Assembly: GCA_964036195.1 (NCBI GenBank) | Contig: OZ038458.1 | Span: 186,001 to 250,000, forward strand | DNA length: 64,000 nucleotides | Origin: Sphaerolaimus hirsutus | Lineage: Eukaryota; Nematoda; Chromadorea; Monhysterida; Sphaerolaimidae | Direction of reading: 5' to 3' | Shown: one piece after another, positions 45,416 to 57,500 of the stretch | How positions within the stretch are numbered: the first letter of the stretch is position 1 | Layout of the letters: each line of letters starts with the position of its first letter | Position numbers and translations under genes: made by a program | The notes under the pieces: model-generated | What the model saw: only the letters and a program-made list of their open reading frames with translations | What the model was told of the DNA's origin: nothing | Database searches by the model: none

Positions 45416-45524
45416 ATGGCATTTTTCCCCGGCGGCAAAGCGTCAGCTTTCAGCGTGGAAACTTTATTGAGCCATCGGATGGCTGCAGCCGCGGCCGCCG
45501 CCGCCGTACGCCGACCAGAAATGC
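45416..45524 (+). CDS. hbn: hbn exon 1
   Basis: The start ATG has a good context (GCAAAATGGC). Codes the eh1-like motif FSVETLL, which in related factors recruits Groucho corepressors, and a poly-Ala run. The donor ATGC|GTGCGT is chosen because it leaves phase 1, as exon 2 requires. The frame is open further upstream, so an earlier start is possible. Confidence 0.7.
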
Positions 45525-48500
45525 GTGCGTTTTTTGGAAAATTTCATCGTAAATTTCAAAATTGTCAAAATTTGAGGTTAATTTTTAAGGACAGATGTTT
45601 TTTTCGCAGACGGCGAGCCGAGCGCGAAGAAACTGCGCATGGAACACGGCGGGGAACGGACGCATTTTGGTGAGTTTTGATTTTTCAATTGAGTCGACTG
45701 ATTTATCTGTATAGACTACTAACGCTACACCTTACAATGAAGTGTACCATATCCCCTCTGAATAAACGAACAGACATTTTTTTCTAATTTTCTGTAAAAA
45801 ATTCTCATCGCACATTGCTCCAATTTAGGGTGAATTGGGTGCACAATTTTTCACGTAACCTTATTCATAAAAATATGGTAGCATTCATTGTATAGAGTTC
45901 TGTTCATCCAGTATACTATTCCATCTCATTTACAATTTACATGCACATTTCTCTTCAGCCAATATCATCCCCAACCCCCCCCCCCCAGATTCCATGCTAC
46001 TCCCCTCGCCCATTCAACAACACCAATCTCAACTGCAAGATCACATGAACAATCACCAGACCAACATGGCGCCCTCCCCCGACAGCGGCCACGAGCTCGC
46101 CAACGACAACGACAACGACAACGACAATGACAGAGATATGGACAGACCGAGGAAAGTGAGAAGGTCTAGGACCACGTTTACGACCTTCCAGTTGCATCAA
46201 TTGGAGAGGGCTTTTGAGAAGACTCAATATCCTGATGTGTTTACTAGGGAGGAATTGGCTATGAGATTGGATTTGAGCGAGGCTAGAGTTCAGGTTGGCT
46301 GCGATTTTTATTTTTTTATTTTTTTTTGTCATTCGAAGTCGGTGTGATTGCATTTGCATATTACCTATATGCGAAATGATTTGTCTGGTCGTAACTGTGC
46401 AGTGCAATTTTTTGTCGAACTTCGGTGTAACCGCCATTGTGCAGTTATAATTTTGCATTGCCATTTTTACATTTGAAATGCGCCAGTAGAGTAGACCGTT
46501 TTGCTTCTTGTGCTCATTAATATACTTAAGTTGATGAATGCTGGTTTGGTTTGTCATTCTGCAGCACGGAAAATCCGTAGGAAAATCGTCCACTTATTTA
46601 TTGCATCACGGCGAGCCGGTCCCAATTTTCCCAAACAATCGAAACAAAACTTTTGCGTGACCATTTTCAATTTATTTGCGGCATTGTTGCGCTTCGATGG
46701 GAGCCAATTTTTTCATCAAAATTCAATTTTCTCGCGCGCACGTATTTCATTTTATTTCATTATGTCGGGTATTTGTCCAATAAGCCATTAATATCATGCT
46801 CGATTTTCACACACACAGTACATCATTAGCACTTAATTTGGCAGCTTGTGTACTGTATGTGTTGATTGCATTTTTGCCCACCCTCAGTACTCACTAGGAC
46901 CCGGAAAGAAACCCGAAATGTGAAATGGTCGGGTTAAAAATACCGTATAATGATTGCAACCCGAATTGACAAGAATCCGAATTCGGGAAACTGCTTATTT
47001 TAAGATTTTACAGGGGTTTTTTTAAAAGATTTTGTTCAACTCATTTTTCTGCAATAGACGAAATTTGGACCCGGAATTAGGTTCCGAATTAGAAATTTCC
47101 CATTCCGAATCCATGGTTGAAGTGGATCATCTCTAGCAATGCATGGAATTATGCATGGTCTCATGCATGCAAAATTGATTCAATGGCGTCAATTTAATTT
47201 GGTGTACGCGCATATGTATACCGGGTGATTTCCCAACTAATTTTTCACCCTGATTATTTTTGAAAAGCTTCTCAAATGGCATTTTGTGTGTACTCACTAG
47301 AACTCAGCTGATTGGAAATATAAAAAATTAATTCGCATTTGAAGTTTGACTGAAAATTCGCGTATAATAAACACATGCCTTTTTCGAACATCCGTGAATT
47401 TCAAGTACATTGAAACTTTTATTGAGTGTAAACACTTGAACCACCATGTGCACATTTCAGAAGTGGACACATTGAAGGCATAATTTTGGCTCTAATGAGG
47501 TAACGAGCCCCCCAATTTGATGCACATGCATAAGAAAACACATGGACAATTAATTAGTGCCAATAGAAAATATCGTGAAGTGGCTTTGGCTGTCCATGTA
47601 GAAATTTGTACATTAATTCGAGAGCCTACGCATTTCCCATACGGCGTATTGCACATGCAAATACGTTGCACAATTTGTCTCCTGTATTGCACAAACCTAA
47701 CATTGCACGTGAGTGCCGTCAGTTGCACATGGGAGAACTAAGATTGCACATATATGGCGAGTCTCAAGTGGCAAAAATTGCACATGGCACCAGTAAATTC
47801 CCCATAATGCAAAGTATGCAGCTGTGAAATCAAAGGGATTATTGAGTATTGAGCTGAATGTGCAAACAGGTGCAAGTAAATGTATGTGATTGTGCCTACA
47901 CACACTAGTTGACAACTGAAATTTCCCAAACTGATAAATCTGTTTTGAACACATTTGAGTTTACCATACTGACTGATTTTTGATCTCTGTCAACAGTATT
48001 ACTCAATATTAGATTTTTATCTCTATCAACTTATTCATTGAAAAATGAGACTGAGTTTGACTCAAGCAAATAAAAAATCTATTTTCAATAAAGCGGGAAT
48101 TAGAGCTCAGCGTCGATTCGACGTGAAATGATGACGTGAAATGATGTCGTGAAATTAATTACACGAGTGTGGATCATGCTACGGGTCTACAATTTTCTAA
48201 GGATAATATATGAATCAATACCTCAATCGTGTCCAATACTGAGTGTTATCAGCCACAACTAGAGCGAATTGAAAAATTAAATTTTTATCATTCCACGTCA
48301 TCATCATTTCACGTCACAGTGTCAGGGAACAACTTGACATTTCACGTCAGACTATTGCTTGCAATAGTCTGACGTTAAATGTCAAGTTGTTCCCTGACGT
48401 AAAATGATGACGTGGAATGATAAAAATTGAATTTTTCAATTCGCTCTAGTTGTGGCTGATAACACTCAGTATTGGACACGATTGAGGTATTGATTCATAT

Positions 48501-51500
48501 ATTATCCTTAGAAAATTGTAGACCCGTAGCATGATCCACACTCGTGTAATTAATTTCACGACATCATTTCACGTCATCATTTCACGTCGAATCGACGCTG
48601 AGCTCTAATTCCCGCTTTATGGCAAACAAATCAGCCAGCTTAAAAATTATATTTTTAATCAACCCCAAATACAATGGTGACAGGAAGTGCCAATGGCCAT
48701 AAATATGTGGATAATCTGTATACTTGACACTATTATGCAATTAAAGGGCAGCTGTGTTTTTGCATTAACTTGCATTATTGTATATACTGTTGGCACACAC
48801 TAGTTGACAACTGAAATTTCCAGAACTGATAAATATATTTTGAATACATTTGAGTTTACCATAGTGAATGATTTTTAATCTCTGTGAACAGTATTAGTCA
48901 ATATGAGATTTTTAATCTTCATCAACTTATTTATTCTGGCAAACTGAAATGTATTTAAAACAGATTTATCAGCATTGGAATTTTCAGTTGTCAACTAAAA
49001 AGTATGTCTAGGGCCATATATTTGCTGAAAATGGCTATTACTGGTTATCATTTAGAATAGATTCTAGTGATCTATCAGATCCCTTCAGAGAATTTTGAAG
49101 AAAAATGAGACAGTTTCATTCAAGCAATTAAAACAAATCAATTTTCAATATTGGCTAAATAATCAGCCAACTTAAATTCATAGATTTTAATCAACCCCAA
49201 ATACAACAGTGACAGATAGTGCCAATGACCAGTAATATTTGGATAATCTGTATACTTGTCACTATTATGCAATGAAGGGCAGCTGTGTTTTTGCATTAAC
49301 TTGCATTTTTGTAAATACTGTGAATTTGGACCCTTCACATCTGCACAAATTGCACATGGACACAGAAGATTGCACATGAGGGCTGTGCATACTTTGTGTT
49401 ATGGCAAATGGATACCCATTTTGGCGTTGAATCTTTGCCCGCCATGGGGAATATTATGTCCCCATGTGCAACTTATTAATTTGTGGAATGTGCGGCACTT
49501 ATGGGAGGTTTATTACAAATGTGCAATGCGCGGTTATGGGGAATCCGCCATTCCCCATTAATTCGCCCCGAGAAAAGGGATAATCTTGCGCTAATACTTG
49601 GCTGATTAATTTCAGTGCAAATGTAAACACCTGTGAAATTTGCAAGTGCTCTGTGCTAATTGAGGCCAGACCGTTTCATATGCTGACCGTTTCATATGCT
49701 GCTGTAAAGCATCACCTCATATGCCAATTAGCTACGATTCATATGCCAGCATAAAATCGTTTCATGCTCGCCAAATGCTACCTCTCAAATGCCATACTGC
49801 ATCGATTCATATGCTGTAGTATTAACTATTGTTTATGTGCCATACTTTTTGTTTCGTACTCATTTTTTGCACACTTCAAATGCTGCCCAGACGCTTTGCT
49901 TTGCATGCCCTACCGTAAATAACAAATGTAAACAAATAAATGACAAAAATATGCATAGTGTAGGTATATATATATAAATCAAATGTATAAATCTCTGAAT
50001 CTAAAAATGACATGGAAAAAAAACTAAAAAATGGACATTAGTAGGGTGGCAATAGGTAATTAGAATAATATAAATCATAACTATCACTTTCCATGCGTGC
50101 CCCAACTTTCCGAGTCGAGTGGATTTACATATACACTATGATGTGCCGCCTTCAAATGAACGTCTGCTGCTTAAGCCCACAGGTGCACTTTGCGGTGCCA
50201 TACTGCATGCAATAAAATGTGTGCCTTGAACCACACCTTTGTAGAACTCACCACTTTACAGCGATGGGATTGTGATTGACGTTGAGAACGCGTGATCGGG
50301 ATTGGGATAATCCCTTTGAAATACCGCATACATAAATGGCATAACAAGTGTGTACAAATGCAGCATATGATACGTGAAAAAAATGCGTATGAAACAATAG
50401 TGAGTGAGTATATGAAATGCAGCATTAAATGGCATATGAATTGTGCATTATTAGTGGCATGAGACAATTTTTTTCCAGCATATGAGTCATAGCACATTAG
50501 CATTTGAAACAAAGCACTTCAGCATATGAATCAGTGCTTTTTCCTAGCATTTGAATCGGCCAGCATATGAAACAATGCAACCTCGTGCTAATTGGCTGCA
50601 TTCTATTGGGAAAATGTGTTTCACTGCGTTTTCAGCTTGTGTGTGTGATATAAATATACCGTATTACCTCGAAATACCCCCAGGGGGTTTATTATTTCGC
50701 CAGCAAAATTTGAGGGGGGGGGGATAACTCGAGGGGGGGGGTCTATTATTTCGCCAGAAATTTTCGAAAATTCCCCATACGCAGACGTAGAAAAATCGAA
50801 CAATTACAAGCATGTATGTGTGTTTATAGGCATCTATAACTGTATATACACAAAAAACCCTCCCTAACGTCACTTATTCATCAGTTTTAACGTGTGTTCT
50901 GCATTGTACAGAACACAAACTGCGGTATTTGTCATGTACGTTCACGTTACACTCAGTTTTAGGGGGGTATTTCGAGGGGGGGGGGTTTATTATTTCCTCA
51001 GCCGAAATTTAGGGGGGGTATTTCGAGGGGGGGGGTTAATTCGAGGTAATACGGTAAATATTTATATACTGTAATGGTTCAATATTTGAGGGACGTTTGC
51101 TGAAAATATGAAAATTTTCGGTGTTGAACATCTATTCATAATCATTGTGGCTAATTTTTGCAGTAAAAAAATATTTTTAACTTTTGCAAACGTATTTACA
51201 TGGAATTGAAAAATCACACCTCAAAGTTTCAACTTTACAATGGATTATGGTAAAATATTTTTATGGCTACTGTCAAAATGTGTCACAAAATGATCCTAAA
51301 ATTGTCATGTTTTACACAAAATGCATCATGTAATATTATTTAATATGCGTACACAACGCGGGTTTAAAATCGAATCAAAGCGTATTTATTATCTAAAATT
51401 TACAATTCCGCTTCTGTTTTCATATTAAATTGGCAATTTTGCACGCGCCTGGCCAATTTCACGATATTAGCACGTATTATTGGCCTCAATCTGTACGTAT

Positions 51501-54500
51501 TTTCCACATTTTATTGAAACGCACATGCCACATTAGAGATCGTAAAACGATTACAAAATGTATGAAATATACATGCCAATAATGACGTGTTGATGGGGAC
51601 CCCCAATATGGTATATACCCAGGCAATAAAATGCCATAAAAACCAAATATTTTACAATGAGGGGCCATATCCGTGTCACACGTCAACCTTCCATAAGTAC
51701 CAAGGCACTTATGTCAACCTTCAAAACCATTGGCCAACATATTTTCGGGTGTTCTCAGCTCACAAGAGGCTCCACATTGTACCCCAAAAAGCATTTTTAA
51801 TTTCAGGTAAAAGCATGTGCTTGAAAGCACACCAGGTGCATTTGCATTTAAGTGGCTGGCACTTTAATAAGTGAATGATTGATCACTTTAAAGTGGACTC
51901 GATATGATGGGGTGACGTAGAAAAGGGTCTAAATTGCAATTTGAAATTAAAAGTGTTTAATATTTACCTGCTCCCTGCATGCTTGCTGACAGGACTTTTT
52001 AAGATTAATTTTCTCCCTTCTCAAGTGGTCATAATAGCCCTAATTGTGAGCAGCACCGGTCAAAATCAAATAAGTGACATCAAACATTTTTAAGTGCCAT
52101 TATGATGTCAGTTTTGATCATGCTCACTTTCATTATGGACCATTGAAGATCGTTACGTGAACAAGCACACTTGACATGCAATTTTGCATTCTACATGTCA
52201 ATTTTTGCCTTCCGTTTTTGAGTGAGAATCTCAAGTGCCACTTGCACATTCCAAGGATGTCATTTACACTGAATACTGTGACATTGCTGCTATGCAACTG
52301 TGGGTGGATCCCGAAGCGTTTGTGAACTTGTCAAGTGACAAATATTTGACAAAAAGTTTCAAATTTATGGCAAACTTATTTAGAGATCCCCTGAAACATT
52401 ACACGTTTCTTTAGAACCTCATTTGGATACATATTACGGTATCCATTTATCAAAAATTACAATTTTGTCCGAACTTGACTGATCACTTCACGCGGGATTG
52501 ACCCCTGCTGTGTTGCGTCATTTCGTAAGCACTTTATTAGATATCTCTTGACAATCCCAATTGAATCATGCTGTGAGCTTGTGGCTAATTGGGAAACCTT
52601 TTAAGCATTTTAATTAAGCGCCATGCACGGATTTATGTATATATTACTCAACATTTTTCTATTTAGGGACCAGGTTATTTACATATTAACTGATTTTGCA
52701 TGAATGGCGCAAAATGAAATCACCATAATAATTAGTTAATGAGGTAAATATTGCATTCAAATTTGGGTGGGTGTTAAATTTCAGGTGAAACATGCGATTG
52801 CGTGTGCACATTTTCATGTAGCAGACATGTCAGGGGGGAATCGCGTTTTGGAATTTTGAATTTGTGTTTATTCAGAAAAAAATGTTGTGTGCCGATAATG
52901 ATCAACAATATTTCATCTGGAGGCAGTTCCAAGCACTGTAAAGTGTCACGTCAAGGGTAAAATGTCATGTAATCTGTAAATGAAAACACTTTATTACTGA
53001 ACTTTTCATGACAATTGATACTTTGCCTGATACTTGACAATTGACAAATTTGTATGACATTTGACACATTAGTTTACACTTTAGCAGGCTTGGCTTGGCA
53101 CCTGACCTAAATTTTTGCATAATTGCGTATTTACGCCACATAAAAAAAGCTTATTTCGTATCAAATTTGTGCCAAATTTGCCCAGATCCCAGCTTCTAAA
53201 GGTAAAGCATCACTCGTACCCTTGCGCTGTCTCAGCGTTGTTAATCACACGCTAATCTATCAGTGACGGGCGGTCACTAAATATGTATTTTATATAAGCC
53301 GGGGCGCCCCTTGGCTCAATAATTATTGCCAATTTGAGTGGACTAATGGTGATTGAAACAAGAGAGACCGCGCTTGATGCCGTCAGCGCGGGCGCAAAAT
53401 TTTCACATTTTGGTGTATTTTGACGGATTTTTCTAATTTTCATGTGAAATGTAAGATTTTGACATTTGGAATTATTTGAGAGTACCTGTAGGCGGTTGCA
53501 ATAACTTGAAAGTGAAGTAATTTCCAAACACTTCACGACTCTTCACGAACCATACAAAAAGTATGCTGCAATGGTTCATAGAGTGCGCTTCACGAATTTT
53601 GTCCACCGTGATGAAAGGTGCAGCGTGTGGAAGACACTTCACCTCAAATCGCGTGAAGCGTGTGAATGTGTCTTCACAAAATACGCTTCACGATTCTTTT
53701 TTGTGCAGCGAAAGCATTGCTCCGCACTGGCCGATCTCCCGCCGCAGTAAATCGAAAATAAAATCTGGCGCGCGCGCTTGGAATTCGCCCATTTTACCGG
53801 AAGGCGGTACGCATTCACCTCCATGCTAACCGATTTAATTGATGCGAATAAAATTTGAGCCGCGCCATAAAACGGCCGGAAACTTTTCATATGTAATAAT
53901 TGCGAAAATGCGCCGCGCCGCGCACTGCCTCGGGGCCGAATAGAAACCCGACCCGAAATTGGGGTTTTGATTTTTGAAAATAAAAACAACGAAATAAAGT
54001 GCTGAGAAAGTGACGAAATTTGTTTGGGATGTTGAGTTTTTCGAGTTTTCAAATCGTTTTCCGGTTATGTGATGTATTTTTTATCAACGTGAATCGTACG
54101 CTTTTCGGTCGTCAAAAAAGGCGTTCGGCTTCTGACCAAATCAAACACCCACTACTCCCAGAACCTGTAAAATACCATTTAAAATGTCAAATTGTCTTGT
54201 CAAGTGAAAAAAATTGTCAAGTTATTTTTTACTGAACGTTAGACATTTTTCATGACATTTTACATGGCCATTGACACTTTACATGACATTTTACATTTTA
54301 CAGTGTCTGGGAATGCAACCAGATAACCAGCTAAGTTGAACAATAATTTTCTCTCCAATTCAAATCCGGTTCCGGTTCCCAACGCTACCATTAGCCCATA
54401 ATTACGCCCATTACTCGCTTCAATTGAATGCGCATTATCCGAGAACTGTGGTGCGCGCGGGGCAACTTTTATTTCCACATTTACATGAAAACGAAATCAA

Positions 54501-57500
54501 CTTGAGTGTGGGCCGGATTTAAGTGGGACGTCCGCTAGATTACGGTAGTCTATGTGAATGTGTAAATGTGCAAAGATTTTACCGTATTTTCGAAGTTGAT
54601 TTTGGAAGTGACGGGCAAAATTTTGGCGCAATTTTCAACAGTTTTTTGGTGGTTCTAAACGCCATATCACTATCGGTTAGGGCGCGGGGCGCTATTAATT
54701 TTTTATATATCCGCCGCACTGCAGCTACCAGGATTTTTCGCTGTTTGAATGTGGAATACCTATATCCCTCCACAAAGGGATTTTCCTTTTTCAGCCGAAG
54801 ACATAAAATCATTGCACACAAAAATACCTAGAGCAATTTAGCACCCATTTACATTTAACATCTTTGCTAGAATGCTATTCCCAGCTATAGGAAATTACCC
54901 TACTAGTGTGCGCTTAATTGCAGAAAATTGCGCGGTAGCATGATTGATTTCACAAAAGACGCAACATTTACCTTGAGGCAATCAAATCAGGGACAGTGGT
55001 AACAAGCAGTGCACTGCTAATGTGCATTTTACATAAATGTGCATTTAACATATTTGCTTTGTGCAATATAGCAATAACATGTACTTATATATATATATAC
55101 ACATACCTATATATATATAGGTGTATAGTTACTGATATTGATAGGTTACTGTTCGATGAAGGTCGAAAATGTTCAATAAAAAAATCAAGAAAAGTCAGAA
55201 AAATCACATTCATTAGAACATTCATTAGCACAATCTAACCCAAGCTCACGGGTTGCCAAATGAGCCAGTTGCCAAATGCACTATAGAAATTCCTGCGGCG
55301 CGGCACAAGACCCGCTTTATTGGTAACCGGCGCAATTTTGAGCTCCGTGTTGAAATCAATCAAATTTAAGCGGCGCGCCCAGGCAATAATGTCTGGCAAT
55401 AGGTTCAAATTAGCTCAACGATATAGGCTATTATTTGCGCAATTGGCAGTATTCAATCGCTTTCAACCCCCGCCGCCGGGAAGGGACCAATTTATCTGTT
55501 TGATCAAGCGTAAATTGCTTGAGAAAGTGCCTTAGATGGTAGAATAAATGAGATCTGGGCGTGTTCGAAAACAAGCCGATTTGGGGGGGCCCAAGTGGGA
55601 CACATTCTGCTAATTTTAACAGTGTAAAATGAATGCTTGAGGAGGGATGATGAAACGATGAACTTAGAATTGCCGAAAAATTTAAGTGGAAATGACATAA
55701 AATATCTGTGGCAACTGTCAGACCCTGTAAAATATCATGCAAAGTGTCTAAAGTCATGGGTAATGCCACGCAAAAGGTAAAACGTCAGGCAAAGTGTAAA
55801 ACGCCAGGCATGTAAAATTCCCTGTAAAATATCAAACTTCGCAAACGGCGTCCGCTCAAGAAGCAAAAACGGTCAATTCCACACGTACACAACGCCGCAA
55901 ATCTCGGCGCTCCATCCATTCACCACAAAAATATCAATATAAATACATATCACTGAATCACGCCGTCAACTCGTCAACTCAACTCAACCGTCAACTCAAT
56001 TCAGGTGTGGTTCCAAAACCGGCGCGCCAAGTGGCGCAAACGCGAGAAGGCGCTCGGCCACGATCCCAGCGCGGCGGCGGCGGCTGCCGCAGCGGCGGCG
56101 CTTTTCGGCGGCCATCCCGCCGCCATGCCGGGCCACTTCATGCACCATCCTGCAGCTGCCATGGCCACTGCGCATCCGGCTTTCATGGCTGCACAGCGTT
56201 GGTTCTTTTGACTTTTTGACGTTTTTGATTTTGTTCGATTTTATGAATGTTGGGACACTACGTGTAAAATGCCCTGAAAAATGTGAAATGTCATGCAAAG
56301 TGTCAAATGTCAAGTAAAATGCTCGGGAAAATGGCCAAATTTGTTATTTTACAGCCTCTGAAAGTGGCACTTGATTTATCTAGCTACCCTCTACATCCCA
56401 CTAAACCCAAACCCAAACATAAATACACCCAAATCTCAGACGCGGCACTAGCTGCGGCGGCGGCGCAGCAGCACAGCGAGCAGCAGCAGCAGAACAGCCG
56501 CGACTCATCTGCCGCTTTGACGTCCATGCTGGCCGCGCTGCAGCACGGCAGGGGCCTCGGCATGCACGGCAACAAGGACGCTATGAATCACGGTTGGTGT
56601 AGATTTTTTACCTGTTTGAGATCCTGGATTGGGTTATTTGATTTGGTGGCTAGTGGAGAAGTGAAAAAGTGTGAAAAGTGAAAAGTAAAATTAGAAGTGA
56701 GAAGTGAAATGAAAAGTGACGAGTGTAAAGCTAAAAAATTGGTGACTTCTCAATTCACTTCACACTTCTAAAATAAACAGTTTTTCACTTCTTGGCGTGC
56801 ACAATCCTCTCCAGAGGTGAAATACCACTCCTAAAAAATCCTTCTCTCACAATCAAGCCACTCTCTCAACCCAGGCGGCGCGTGGCACCCGCTTCTGGGC
56901 TTGCATCCTGCCTTCAGCGGCAGCTGGGGCGCCGCCGCGCAGCCGGAGCAGCACAGCGGCAACAACATGGGCAACGAGACTGCGGCGCAGTCGCCCGTGG
57001 CCGCGTCGACCAGCGACAACGAGCAGCCCGCTGAGGGGGGTGGCAGCGGCGCCAGTGAGGGGGTGAATGTGAGCGTGGCTGGCTTGCCTGGCAACTTGAT
57101 GATGAACCCGGCCATCGCCATGCTGTACAATCAGTTGGCCATGCAGCGGCAGGTGCAGCACCAGCAGCAGCTGCAGGTCAGTGCTGCACTGGGACCGTGG
57201 TTTTTTGGGCATGGACCATTTTGTGTCCATCGGCAATTTGTTACGTTGAGCGTGTAGTAGGTACTTTTGCCCGCTCGACCAACGTGGACGTATACGGTAT
57301 TCAAAAGGATTAAGTCACAAATTTATGTCGAAAAATATATTCCAACAATAAAATTCCCCCGTCTTTGATCATGAGTAAGAACTAAGCTCATACATAACAC
57401 ATCACAATCAACACCATATTCACACTTTTACCTCCCCCCCTCAGGACCAGCGCACATCCCCCACACAGTCGCCCAACTCCCCCACCAAAAGCGACCAGGC

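Larger units (their letters stand above)
46294..56004 (+). other. Large hbn intron splitting the homeobox (9711 bp)
   Basis: GT...AG bounded. Contents noted separately: a CACACACTAGTTGACA-type repeat, a local tandem duplication, a TA-flanked palindrome, a CATATG-rich foldback, a C-rich CCGTATT element and two foldbacks of CCAG type. The stretches 46294-47885, 51057-52920 and 54324-56004 show no recognisable element. Other hbn introns are 85-390 bp, so this one is about 25 or more times longer. Confidence 0.85.

Noticed and set aside
53563-54052. Overlapping open frames on both strands within the hbn intron
   Set aside because: No conserved motif. The region has inverted CTTCAC/GTGAAG words that keep frames open by chance.
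45989-56046. Identification of the homeobox gene as rx, arx or otp
   Set aside because: Homeodomain residues ([25 protein letters not shown]) fit Homeobrain better; Rx has YQLHELERAFEKSHYP and Arx YQLEELERAFQKTHYP. The final call still rests on memory, not on a search.
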